A stretch of 64,000 bases of DNA from Halobaculum limi (GTDB taxonomy: Archaea; Halobacteriota; Halobacteria; Halobacteriales; Haloferacaceae): NCBI RefSeq assembly GCF_029490015.1, contig NZ_CP120468.1, positions 2,418,001 through 2,482,000 of the forward strand. Direction: 5' to 3'. Positions within the stretch are counted from its first letter, which is position 1. The number at the start of each line of letters is the position of its first letter. The notes below the pieces were generated by a model that searched no databases, had not been told where the DNA came from, and saw only the letters and a program-made list of their open reading frames with translations. Positions 17,338 to 26,252 of the stretch are shown in pieces. The translations under genes were made by a program, and so were the position numbers.

Positions 17338-18035
17338 TCACGTCACGAGCGAGCACTTCCTGACTACGTTGGAAGCAGTGGAGGGGCGACCTCGACGTTC
17401 CAACCCAACGTACCCACTCCGATCGACGCTGTCAGCGTGCGAATGGACCGCTATCGAGGGCCGAGGATCCGTAAATGGCTTCTCACATCTAGAGTTTTCC
17501 TCCGGAAGAGAAGAGAACCAGCGTAGCATCGCCCAGTGTGATCCAGTATCGAGTCGTCCCGTAGCGTCGAACCCCTGCGAATGCCACAAAGAGAGCCCGC
17601 CATACCAAACGGAATTCGAAGGGGATGTTCACACACGGTTGCCGTCTGCGTGTTTTGCTCAACAACCCGAATTTGATTGGGTAGTGCATCAGCTCGAATA
17701 GTACTCATAACACTCCTATCCCGCGAATTCGGCTTCAAGACGGCTACTCGCGTTCGTCCACGACTGCAGAAGCATCCGCAAGGATCGTTCCACACTCGAA
17801 TTCACAGCCGTTCAAACACCAATTTCCGGGAGTGTGAACCGATTGTGAACCGCCTGTGTCCCTACTAGCGCCCCCCTCGGCGCAGCTCATCGCCGTTCGA
17901 GTGAGAATCAGACTGTGGAACACTCCCGCTTCCACCAGCACCAGCTACCCCCTGATGGGGCTGTCGAGAGTGTGGAAAAACGCTTGATGGTTAACTTAGC
18001 TCACAATAGAGCGGGTTCGCTTCCTCAGCAAGATG
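17338..18035. other. 698-base stretch with no supported gene
   Basis: Open frames of 60-136 codons exist on both strands but lack haloarchaeal amino-acid composition (few Asp/Glu, many Cys, Arg, Ser) and recognisable domains. Base composition is less GC-rich than the flanks. No tRNA, hairpin array or transposase signature is evident. It may hold decayed coding sequence at the edge of the glycosylation cluster. Confidence 0.5.
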
Positions 18036-19037
18036 TCATCGTTCTGGCTCTGGGGGATCTGCACGCTGCTCGCCGTCTTCGCTGGAAGGTGCCGCATCGA
18101 CAGCAGCATCTCCCTGCGGGCTTGTTGCACGCTCTACGCGTCGGACGCGATCGAGAGTCTCCTGGTGGAGTGTAACAACGAGGTCAGAGAGAACGCCGAA
18201 GATGAGTAACTGTACCCCAAGAATGATCCCAACACCAGCAACGATCGCAAGGACGTTGTGTGAAATCCCATTCACAAACCAGTCGTATGCAACGTAGGAG
18301 GCAATGAGCATCCCTGCAATACCGGCAACACCGCCAGCGCTCCCGAAGTAAAACAGCGGGTTCGATGTCTTTGCCTGCCGATAAATTGCCATCAGGATGA
18401 TGCCACCATCTTTCACCGGATGGAGATTTGTATCGGACCCATCTGGACGTGGCAAGTACGTGATTGGGACGACAGTCGTGCGGACGCCGTGCCGCGCACA
18501 CTCGACAGCCATCTCAGTCTCGATACCGAACCCATCAGCCGTGAGACGGAGTCGCCCGAAGGAGTCACGTGTGAAAGCGCGGTAACCAGAGAGAATGTCG
18601 CCGTAGTCTTCGTGGTGAACAAGCGAGAACAAACTGTTAAAGATAGTATTGCCAACGCTGTTCAGGCTCGTCATCGCGTCATCATGCATATTGGCAAACC
18701 GGTCGCCAATAACGTGTTCAGCGGTCCCCTCACGGAGCGGGGTGAGCATCGCGTCAGCATCGGCTGCCTCATATGTACCGTCTGCGTCTGCCATTAGAAC
18801 ATATTCTGCATCAACGTACTTACGAACGGCCTCACGAATGGCTTGTCCTTTTCCAGTGCCGGATTGAATCTCAACACGTGCGCCGGCATCACGAGCCAAG
18901 GCACGAGTGTCGTCTGTTGACCCACCGTCAATGACAAGAATATCTTCGTAGCCGTGAGATCGAAAGTCGGTGACGACGTCCGCAACGGTAGCGGCTTCGT
19001 CGTACGTGGGGAGGAGGACGCAGACGTCGTCAGTCAT
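18036..19037 (-). CDS. aglJ: GT2 dolichol-phosphate sugar transferase, AglJ-like
   Basis: 333 residues. The GT-A fold is clear: CVLLPTYDEAATVADVV, LVIDGGSTDDT, AGARVEIQSGTGKGQAIREAV, and YVLMADADGTYE with the metal-binding DXD. Then GDILSGYRAFTRDSF and TADGFGIETEMAVECARHGV are typical of DPM1/AglJ-type enzymes. Two C-terminal hydrophobic spans (about 228-250 and 262-285) anchor it to the membrane. AglJ of Haloferax adds the first sugar to dolichol phosphate in S-layer N-glycosylation; the similarity and nearby aglB support that role here. It ends in an acidic tail. Confidence 0.88.
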   Translation of the reverse strand: MTDDVCVLLPTYDEAATVADVVTDFRSHGYEDILVIDGGSTDDTRALARDAGARVEIQSGTGKGQAIREAVRKYVDAEYVLMADADGTYEAADADAMLTPLREGTAEHVIGDRFANMHDDAMTSLNSVGNTIFNSLFSLVHHEDYGDILSGYRAFTRDSFGRLRLTADGFGIETEMAVECARHGVRTTVVPITYLPRPDGSDTNLHPVKDGGIILMAIYRQAKTSNPLFYFGSAGGVAGIAGMLIASYVAYDWFVNGISHNVLAIVAGVGIILGVQLLIFGVLSDLVVTLHQETLDRVRRVERATSPQGDAAVDAAPSSEDGEQRADPPEPER

Positions 19038-19160
19038 AATTAATTGGTGGAGGTGGTGGTGAGTTATTGGTTTCGGGAGCGCGACGAAAACGACTCATCT
19101 CAAACAATGACCAACTTAGAGATATTCATAGGTGTCCCCTCATTACAAAGTCGGCGTGTT

Positions 19161-19166
19161 TTATAT
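19161..19166 (+). promoter_or_regulatory. TATA box for the GT2 gene at 19198
   Basis: TTATAT within GTTTTATATTGAG ends 31 bases before ATG 19198, fitting a leaderless or very short-leader transcript. It argues against the GTG at 19132, which would put the promoter inside the gene. Confidence 0.55.
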
Positions 19167-19197
19167 TGAGTTGAATATCTACTCACACACAGGTTCA

Positions 19198-20073
19198 ATG
19201 GCCCTCGACACCGTTTCTGTCTCAATTATTGTTCCAGTATATAATGATGCTACAGGGATAGCACAAACTATCGAGTCTTTGCTGAAATTGAATCACACCC
19301 CTGCAGAAATCCTAATCATCGACAACAACTCCACGGACAACACTCGAGATGTGATTCGCCAGAGTGCTGGAAACCACGACCACATCCAACTGCTTGTTGA
19401 AGATCAAGTACAGGGATCCTATGCAGCTCGAAATAGAGGAATAGAGTACGCAACGGGCGATGTCCTCGTCTTTCTGGATGCTGACGAGACTGTAACTAGT
19501 GACTGGCTGGGCGCTGCCGTCAGAGCATTAATTGATCAAGATGTCGACTACCTCGGCTGTAATGTGGAGCTCACGCTCGGCCAACACACGTACGTTGGAA
19601 AGTATAACGTTCGGACTGGCTTCCCGATCAAAGAATACATACAGAAACAACATTATGCACCAACTTGTGCTCTCCTTGTTCGAAAACAGGTATTTAATCA
19701 GATAGGCTCATTCGATAGCCGACTTATTTCAGGCGGTGATAAAGAATTTGGCGAGCGTGCCTATGAGGCGGGCTATAAGCAAGGGTATACCGATAGTGCA
19801 ACCGTCTATCATCCTGCACGCACTCAATTCAAATCGCTTGCAAAAAAGAACATCCGTGTGGGTCGGGGATTTTGCCAATTACAGCGTCACTATCCTGAAC
19901 GGTACGGAAATCCGGGAATCCCACCACGCCCTGAAGGCCCCACTACCAGCAGCGGTAACGGTAAAGAACCAACGTCGACGCAAGTTGTGTTCTTCGTTCT
20001 ATCTATTGTTATGCTTGCCTTCCGTGGTTTTGGCTATTATTATGAGTTCATCTCCAGTCGAAAGACGGATTGA
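19198..20073 (+). CDS. family 2 glycosyltransferase with C-terminal membrane span
   Basis: 291 residues from ATG 19198. GT-A motifs: SVSIIVPVYNDATGIAQTI, LIIDNNSTDNTRDVI, GSYAARNRGIEYATG, and VFLDADETVTSDW with the DXD. A later segment (FDSRLISGGDKEFGERAYEAGY) fits the acceptor domain. One hydrophobic span near residues 263-280 suggests membrane attachment. The gene is visibly more AT-rich than its neighbours and uses codons such as ATA, AAT and TAT freely, which suggests acquisition by transfer. Its place between aglJ and aglB points to N-glycan or other surface glycan assembly. The donor sugar cannot be read from sequence. Confidence 0.85.
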   Translation: MALDTVSVSIIVPVYNDATGIAQTIESLLKLNHTPAEILIIDNNSTDNTRDVIRQSAGNHDHIQLLVEDQVQGSYAARNRGIEYATGDVLVFLDADETVTSDWLGAAVRALIDQDVDYLGCNVELTLGQHTYVGKYNVRTGFPIKEYIQKQHYAPTCALLVRKQVFNQIGSFDSRLISGGDKEFGERAYEAGYKQGYTDSATVYHPARTQFKSLAKKNIRVGRGFCQLQRHYPERYGNPGIPPRPEGPTTSSGNGKEPTSTQVVFFVLSIVMLAFRGFGYYYEFISSRKTD

Positions 20074-20216
20074 ACGTCTGATTTTAGCTGCTTTGAGGTC
20101 TAAAAACCTTGCTCAGTGAGTACAAAATAAGGCGCGAGCAGAGAAGAGACACAGCGTCGAACGGCACTTTTACCCTTTTACACTCACGGGCCACAGGCCA
20201 CGCAGTCACAATTGTT

Positions 20217-20232
20217 CCGCAGGGAACTGCGG
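20217..20232 (-). terminator. hairpin between convergent glycosyltransferase genes
   Basis: On the minus strand CCGCAG-TTCC-CTGCGG is a perfect 6-bp stem with a 4-base loop, bracketed by ATTG and CAAT, starting 4 bases after the TAA of the gene at 20237. Its position fits a 3'-end processing or termination structure; T-rich sequence lies about 40 bases away on the plus strand. Confidence 0.4.
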
Positions 20233-20236
20233 CAAT

Positions 20237-21175
20237 TTACGAATTAGCTTTTTCGACCACACCCGGAGTCAGAGTTGCATATAGATAGCCAAGCCCAACG
20301 ACCGCGGTGAATACAAAGATCGTGAGCAACTGCTTGACTCCCGCAATTGACGGTGAACGAATCAATGCTGAAAGTCGTTTGGGTACGAAATGCATCATTA
20401 GTTGGTTGAGATATGCGCTCTTGTTATCTGGCGCATTTGGATACAAGAGGTCCATTACCCGCTTCGAATACCCCTGCCAGAACGATCGAAAGACCAGCCA
20501 AGTGAACTCACCCCGGTACTCGAACAACTTGTGGTGAACAATAGCACTCTCGGTGAATATCATCCCTTTCCCAAATGTGTTCAAAAGTCGAATCCCGACC
20601 GGGGCTTCGTGTGCTTGTAGGTGTTTGTCACCCTTACGCCCAGTGTTAGGGTCGTAACCGCCAACCTCGAGGAACTGCTCGCGGCGGTACGAAATATTCG
20701 AGCCGTAGGTATTACGCACCTCTTCACCGTCCTCAGCGAACCCCGGTTCGACGACCCCAACCAACCAATAGAATTCTTCCGGGAAGAAGTCAGGTTTGGC
20801 AACCTGCCAGTCAGGGCGGACGTCCCCACCGACAGCGATGGCGTCAGTAGACTCGTACACGTCGACGAGGTTCGCGACCCAATCTTCTTCAGCGACAGCG
20901 TCATCATCAATAAAGGCGACAATCTCGCCGCTAGCGAGCTCGGCGCCTTTTGTCCTACTGTAGGAGATGCCGCGGTTCTCGTCGTTGCAGTGAATGACTG
21001 TATTCGGTCGGTCGCTGAAATCCTCGCGGACTCGGTCGAACACCGCTTCGTTTCCGTCAACGACGAGGACGACCTCAACAGAGTCGTACGTCTGTGCGTA
21101 CGCGCTCTCAACGGTCTCCGAAAACGCCTCATATCGGTCCATCGCGTACGTACACACGACGACAGAGACTTCCAT
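20237..21175 (-). CDS. aglG: family 2 glycosyltransferase, AglG-like
   Basis: 312 residues. Motifs: SVVVCTYAMDRYEAFSETV, VVLVVDGNEAVFDRV, GISYSRTKGAELASG and IVAFIDDDAVAEEDW with the DXD, then EVRNTYGSNISYRREQFLEVG and GRKGDKHLQAHEAPVGIRLL. One C-terminal hydrophobic helix (about 284-305) anchors it. The motif pattern and position immediately before a divergent aglB match Haloferax AglG, which adds a hexuronic acid to the dolichol-linked glycan. The name is by similarity and synteny; AglI or another paralogue cannot be excluded. The starts of this gene and aglB lie 105 bases apart. Confidence 0.8.
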   Translation of the reverse strand: MEVSVVVCTYAMDRYEAFSETVESAYAQTYDSVEVVLVVDGNEAVFDRVREDFSDRPNTVIHCNDENRGISYSRTKGAELASGEIVAFIDDDAVAEEDWVANLVDVYESTDAIAVGGDVRPDWQVAKPDFFPEEFYWLVGVVEPGFAEDGEEVRNTYGSNISYRREQFLEVGGYDPNTGRKGDKHLQAHEAPVGIRLLNTFGKGMIFTESAIVHHKLFEYRGEFTWLVFRSFWQGYSKRVMDLLYPNAPDNKSAYLNQLMMHFVPKRLSALIRSPSIAGVKQLLTIFVFTAVVGLGYLYATLTPGVVEKANS

Positions 21176-21280
21176 TAGGTTGCTGTTGTTGGCAGGCCGC
21201 GTTAAAATTTGGTTATCGCGTCGCGCGCCGAGACGAGGGTTTCACAAGGCTTATCCTCGTTTTCCGAATTTACCGATGCA

Positions 21281-24200
21281 ATGAGTCGCAGCGACAGTGA
21301 CACGGCTCCGGATGGAGGATCGTCCCCAGCCTCCGTTTCGGGGTTAGACTACGACTTCTCGGGAAAGTCCGCCACGGACATCCTCCGAGACTTCTATCAC
21401 GTCCCAGCCCTGCTCGCAGTGATTGCGGTGATGCTGTGGATTCGTCTCCAATCGTACAGTAACTTCATTCGAGACGGCGAGGTCTACTTCTCGGGCAACG
21501 ACGCTTGGTACCACCTCCGTCAAGTTGAGTATACAGTTGCGAACTGGCCGTTCACGATGCCATATGACCCCTGGACGTACTACCCGTTCGGCACCAACGC
21601 TGCCCAGTTCGGTACGCTGTATGATCAGCTGGTCGCGACGGCGGCGTTAGTCGTCGGCCTCGGGTCACCCTCCGAGACGCTCGTGGCGCAGACGTTGCTC
21701 GTCGCGCCTGCAGTATTCGGCGCGCTTGTTGCTATCCCGACGTACCTCATTGGGAAGCGCCTCGGCGGCCGGCTCGGTGGCCTCTTCAGCGCCGTCATTC
21801 TGATGCTGCTTCCGGGAACGTTCCTCCGCCGAGGCCTCGTCGGTTTCGCAGATCACAACGTCGCAGAACCTCTATTCCAGGGTCTTGCAGTCGTTGCGTT
21901 GATGATCGCACTGGCGGTCGCTCAGCGTGACCGGCCTATCTGGGAACTCGCCCAAGCACGTGAGTGGGACGAACTCAAGCCGACTACAGCGTGGAGCGCA
22001 CTAGCTGGCGTCGCGGTCTCGCTATACCTGTTCGTGTGGCCTCCGGGCGTCCTCCTCATTGGTATCTTTGGGGTCTATGTCATCTACCAGGTCGTGAGCG
22101 CCCACGCTGGTGAAACATCCTCCCCAGACCACGTGGCGTTTGTCGCTGCTGTCTCGATGGGAGTGACGACGCTGCTACTGCTACTTAACCTTGAGACGAC
22201 TGGATTTAGCCCGACTGATTACGGGCTGCTGCAGCCATTTGCCTCGGCCAGTGTCGCCGTCGCTGCTATAGGATTAGCGTGGGGCGCCCGTATCCTGAAC
22301 GCAGCAGATGACGAACGTCTCCGCGAGTTCGGCTTCCCCGGTGCGATTCTTGGGCTGTCGGTGGTCGGCGTCCTTGCGCTGTTGTTCGTTGACCTCTCGG
22401 TGTTTGTCACGATCCGGACGAACCTCCTGCGATTCGTCGGCTTCTCAGCGGGCGCGGAGACGCGAACCATCGGCGAGGCTCAGCCATTCCTTCAGTCTGG
22501 TTTAGTCCAGTATTACGGCGGCTTTGGCGTCGTACTTGCGGAGTACGGCTTTGCGTTCCTCACCGCAACTGCAGCGGCCGTGTGGCTCCTAGTAAAACCA
22601 CTCTGGAAGCGCGGCACTACGGGTGACTACTACTACCTTGGCGGTTCAGCGGCGGTGTTGCTGTTAATCTTCGTCGGCGGCCCCGTGTTCAACAGCGTCG
22701 CGAGCGGCCTCGGATTCAGTCCGCAGGTGGCTGGCCTCGCACTGGTCGCCCTCCTCGTGTTCGGCGCAGTCGCGCGTATTCACTACGACGCCGAACACTT
22801 GTTCGTGTTCGTCTGGGCGGCGTTCATCACTGCCGCGGCGTTCACGCAGGTGCGCTTCAACTACTACCTCGCTGTCTCTGTGGCGGCGCTGAACGCGTAC
22901 TTCCTGAAAGAAATCCTCGCAGTCATCGGCATCAACTTCGCGGAAGGACTCTCACTTCCGGACATCAAGACATACCAGTACATCGCCGTCGCGATGGCAG
23001 TGCTGGTCGTCTTGGGTCCGGTACTCGTCGTGCCGCTGTCGCTGGGTAACAGCGGCAGTCCCTCCATCGACCGCACGGGCACCGCCGTCGGCGTCGGCAA
23101 CAATACCGGCCCTGGGTCGGTCACCATCTGGGATGAGAATCTCCAGTGGATGAATGAGAATACGCCCGCAGAGGGTAACCTCGAGGGTGCAGGTAACGCC
23201 GACGAGTTAGAGTACTACGGCACCTACGAGCGTCCTGCAGACAGTGACTACGATTACGCTGAGGGAACCTACGGCGTGATGTCGTGGTGGGACTACGGCC
23301 ACTGGATCACGACGCGCGGCGAGCGCATCCCGCACGCTAACCCGTTCCAGCAGGGGGCGACTACGGCCGCGAACTTCCTGCTTGCACCGAGCGAAGAGCG
23401 TGCAGGTGAGGTCCTCGCTGGCATTGACGACGACGGCGAGGCCGAACAGATGCGATATGTGATGGTCGACTGGCAGATGGTCACCGTCGGCTCGAAGTTC
23501 GGCGCACCCGTCGTCTTCTACGACGACGAGAACGTCTCCGCGTCAGACTTCTATTCGCCAACGCTGCGCGCCCAGCAGACTGCACAGGGAACGCAGTACG
23601 GCGTGGCGTTCTACGACCGCGAACAGCGGTACTACGAGAGTATGATGGTTCGGCTGTACAAGCACCACGGGAGTCGGGCCGAACCGACGGTCAACACGCT
23701 GTTCGGTGAGCGTGTCGTCGTCTTCGACTACGACACCGTCTCCGCGAACGACGGAACGACGTACAAAGTGCTCCCACAAGGAGAGAACGCGACTGCCATT
23801 CGGACGTTCGCGAATATGAGCGCCGCTCAGCAGTTCGTCGAGGAAGACGGCACCGCACAAATCGGTGGTGTCGGGGCGTACCCGCGCGAGCCCGTGCCAG
23901 CGCTGGAACACTACCGCCTCGTGAGCACGACGAACACGTCGGCGTACGCTGCCGGCGATTACCAGCGGAGCGTCCTCCGTCAGTCGCAGTCGCTCGGCCT
24001 GCGTCCGTCGCTGCTCCAGCAGACGCAGCCGCAGTGGGTAAAAACGTTCGAGAAGGTGCCCGGTGCGACCATCGAAGGCTCGGGTGCAGACCCCAACGAA
24101 ACGGTGACTGCGACGGTCCGCCTGCAGGTGCCGAACGGCGGCACCGGTGGCAACGCTTCGACGTTCACGTACACCCAAGAGACGACCGCTGGGCCTGACG

Positions 24201-24652
24201 GGAACTTCGAGTTCACCGTTCCGTACTCGACGGTTGGCTACGACGAGTACGGCCCTGAAAACGGCTACACCAACGTGAGTGTACGCGCCGTCGACGGCTA
24301 CACCATCACCGGCGAGGTTCGCTCGAATGAGAGCGGCTACATCCTCCGCAACCAAGGGAACGTGAACGTGAGCGAGGGCCTCGTCAACGGCGATATGGAT
24401 GGAAGCGCGTCGGTCGACCTCAGCGAGAGCGTCCTGCGTGTGCCCGAGGGTGCACAGAACGATTCTGCGTCGAACAACACGACCGAGAACACGAGTGCAC
24501 TTCCCAGCGAGTTCGACTCGCTGAACGCGAACGGGCTTGACGCCGCCACCGCGACGGCGGCCGACTCACCTGACGCGGTCGGCGTTGACGACGGCCTCGC
24601 TGCCGAACCGTTTGAGATTCGCGCACCAACCAGCCGCAGTATCGCTCCGTAG
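21281..24652 (+). CDS. aglB: archaeal oligosaccharyltransferase (STT3/AglB)
   Basis: 1123 residues from ATG 21281; an AT-rich element (CTTATCC) lies about 26 bases upstream. AglB transfers the lipid-linked glycan to Asn in N-X-S/T sequons on the outer face of the membrane. Seen: a single N-terminal span, then SGNDAWYHLRQVEY (Asp74, metal and catalytic), about a dozen membrane helices to about residue 595, the signature MSWWDYGHWIT (WWDYG 669-673) in the soluble domain, and a long C-terminal beta-rich region with its own N-X-S/T sequons. The frame is open a little further upstream, but MSRSDSDTAPDG is the natural hydrophilic start. The next gene begins on the base after the stop. Confidence 0.95.
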   Translation: MSRSDSDTAPDGGSSPASVSGLDYDFSGKSATDILRDFYHVPALLAVIAVMLWIRLQSYSNFIRDGEVYFSGNDAWYHLRQVEYTVANWPFTMPYDPWTYYPFGTNAAQFGTLYDQLVATAALVVGLGSPSETLVAQTLLVAPAVFGALVAIPTYLIGKRLGGRLGGLFSAVILMLLPGTFLRRGLVGFADHNVAEPLFQGLAVVALMIALAVAQRDRPIWELAQAREWDELKPTTAWSALAGVAVSLYLFVWPPGVLLIGIFGVYVIYQVVSAHAGETSSPDHVAFVAAVSMGVTTLLLLLNLETTGFSPTDYGLLQPFASASVAVAAIGLAWGARILNAADDERLREFGFPGAILGLSVVGVLALLFVDLSVFVTIRTNLLRFVGFSAGAETRTIGEAQPFLQSGLVQYYGGFGVVLAEYGFAFLTATAAAVWLLVKPLWKRGTTGDYYYLGGSAAVLLLIFVGGPVFNSVASGLGFSPQVAGLALVALLVFGAVARIHYDAEHLFVFVWAAFITAAAFTQVRFNYYLAVSVAALNAYFLKEILAVIGINFAEGLSLPDIKTYQYIAVAMAVLVVLGPVLVVPLSLGNSGSPSIDRTGTAVGVGNNTGPGSVTIWDENLQWMNENTPAEGNLEGAGNADELEYYGTYERPADSDYDYAEGTYGVMSWWDYGHWITTRGERIPHANPFQQGATTAANFLLAPSEERAGEVLAGIDDDGEAEQMRYVMVDWQMVTVGSKFGAPVVFYDDENVSASDFYSPTLRAQQTAQGTQYGVAFYDREQRYYESMMVRLYKHHGSRAEPTVNTLFGERVVVFDYDTVSANDGTTYKVLPQGENATAIRTFANMSAAQQFVEEDGTAQIGGVGAYPREPVPALEHYRLVSTTNTSAYAAGDYQRSVLRQSQSLGLRPSLLQQTQPQWVKTFEKVPGATIEGSGADPNETVTATVRLQVPNGGTGGNASTFTYTQETTAGPDGNFEFTVPYSTVGYDEYGPENGYTNVSVRAVDGYTITGEVRSNESGYILRNQGNVNVSEGLVNGDMDGSASVDLSESVLRVPEGAQNDSASNNTTENTSALPSEFDSLNANGLDAATATAADSPDAVGVDDGLAAEPFEIRAPTSRSIAP

Positions 24653-25678
24653 ATGAGTGACGCCGGAGACGACGAGGCGGGAACGCAACCCGACGGCGGC
24701 GTGGAAGCCGTCGACACCGACGCAATGTCGGTTGATGACGACCTCGCGAACGACGTCGGCGCGGTCGGTGCGTACCTCCGTGGCGTCGCAATGGGGGCGG
24801 CAGACGCTGTCCCCGGTGTCTCCGGCGGCACAATCGCGCTGATCACCGGTATCTACGACCGCCTGATCACGGCGTTCACCTCGGCGTCACCAGCGCTTGT
24901 GCGTCGTGTCCTCTCGGATCTGGTGTCCGACCCAGCCGACCTCAAGACGGTGTTTCGTGAGGTCGATGGCGCGTTCTTGCTCGCGTTGGGTGCGGGCATC
25001 GCAACAGCTATCCTCACCGTAACCCGCGCGCTTGACATCGCTTTAGAGACGATTCCAGTACTGACCTACGGGTTCTTCTTCGGCCTAATCGGAGCCTCGG
25101 CAGTCGTCTTACGTGGCGAACTCGTCTTGAATACGCGTGGCCGGATCGCTGCCGCAATCGTGGGCGTCGTCGTCGCGTTCGTCGCCTCTGGAAGCGCAAG
25201 CGCCGCGCTCGGTACCTCGGTCGCGGCAACATTCTTCGCAGGCGCAGTCGCAGTGAGCGCGATGATCCTCCCTGGTATCTCCGGATCGCTGTTGCTCGTT
25301 ATCCTCGGCCAGTACGAACGGATGACGAGTGCGCTGTCGGCGTTCGTTGACGCCCTCCTGGCAACACTCACAGGCGGGTCAACGGCGACCGTCGTCGAGA
25401 CGGGCGTACCCGTCGTCGCCTTCCTCTCCGGCGGTGTCGTTGGCCTGTTGACGGTCGCCCACACCGTGCGCGCGGCGCTGTCAGCCCGTCGGGAGGCGAC
25501 GCTGGCGTTCCTCGTCGGACTCATCGTGGGTGCGCTTCGTGCCCCTGTCGTCAGAGTCACCGAGGCGGTCGGCAGCTGGACACTCACCATCGGCGGTGAG
25601 TTCGCCCTCGCCGCTGCAGTGGGAGCTGTACTTGTCGTCGGCGTCGAACGCGCTGCCGGCGGCATCGACATTGACTGA
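24653..25678 (+). CDS. DUF368 membrane protein, predicted polyprenyl-phosphate transporter
   Basis: 341 residues, starting directly after the aglB stop, so the two are surely co-transcribed. An acidic N-terminus of about 40 residues is followed by 8 or so membrane helices. The family signature occurs twice, as expected of an internal inverted repeat: DAVPGVSGGTIALITGIYDRLI and SAMILPGISGSLLLVILGQYE. Bacterial DUF368 proteins (PopT-type) return undecaprenyl phosphate across the membrane. Beside an oligosaccharyltransferase, the likely cargo is dolichyl phosphate or pyrophosphate carrier released on the outer face. Family call is firm; cargo is inferred. Confidence 0.88.
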   Translation: MSDAGDDEAGTQPDGGVEAVDTDAMSVDDDLANDVGAVGAYLRGVAMGAADAVPGVSGGTIALITGIYDRLITAFTSASPALVRRVLSDLVSDPADLKTVFREVDGAFLLALGAGIATAILTVTRALDIALETIPVLTYGFFFGLIGASAVVLRGELVLNTRGRIAAAIVGVVVAFVASGSASAALGTSVAATFFAGAVAVSAMILPGISGSLLLVILGQYERMTSALSAFVDALLATLTGGSTATVVETGVPVVAFLSGGVVGLLTVAHTVRAALSARREATLAFLVGLIVGALRAPVVRVTEAVGSWTLTIGGEFALAAAVGAVLVVGVERAAGGIDID

Positions 25679-25780
25679 TCCGGCATCGGTACCGCCACGA
25701 GTCGGTCACGCCCTACCTCTCTCACGTCCGCACGCTCGCGAGTCGCTCTCGTTTTGTCCCGGGCGGTCGGACTCGACGTT

Positions 25781-26227
25781 ATGAGTGATGAGACCGCCGA
25801 CACTGCGGTCCGCGAGGTAATCGTTCGCGCCGAAGGACACGAACACGTCTCTGCCGAGCACACCAGTACGTTCGAAGTGACGAGCGACGACTGGCTCACC
25901 CCCGCGGGCGACTGCATTCTCGCAGTCGACGCCGACACCACCCCCGCAGACGTGCCACAGTCGTTCGTCGAAGCGTGTCGAAGTCACGAGGCGACGATCA
26001 CCGCTGAATTCGCCGCGGCCGATGCGACACAGACGGTCGAGGGGCACGGTCATCCGGACCTCACCTTCGAGGGCAACCGGAGTATGGTCGGGCGAACAAG
26101 CGAGTACGTTGATGAGCGAACCATTATGATCGGCGCGGACGCGGCCGCCACGGACTTCCACCGCCGACTCGTCACGGCGTTGGAACGGGGCGCACCGCTG
26201 ACGATGACGCTGCGTGTCGAACCGTGA
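25781..26227 (+). CDS. DUF371 family archaeal protein
   Basis: 148 residues from ATG 25781. The family pattern is visible: a GHEHVSAEHTSTFEVTSDDWLTPAGDC-type beta region (about 20-46, ending in the conserved Cys), ILAVDADTTPADVPQSFVEACR, and a second half GHGHPDLTFEGNRSMVGRTSEYVDERTIMIGADAAATD. The family is widespread in archaea with no known activity. It stands alone between the glycosylation cluster and a secreted protein gene. Confidence 0.85.
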   Translation: MSDETADTAVREVIVRAEGHEHVSAEHTSTFEVTSDDWLTPAGDCILAVDADTTPADVPQSFVEACRSHEATITAEFAAADATQTVEGHGHPDLTFEGNRSMVGRTSEYVDERTIMIGADAAATDFHRRLVTALERGAPLTMTLRVEP

Positions 26228-26252
26228 CGCGGCAAGGCCGTCACCACGACCG

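Noticed and set aside
19132-19197. GTG start for the GT2 gene at 19132
   Set aside because: The TATA box at 19161 would lie inside the coding region, and the conserved fold begins at MALDTVSVSII.
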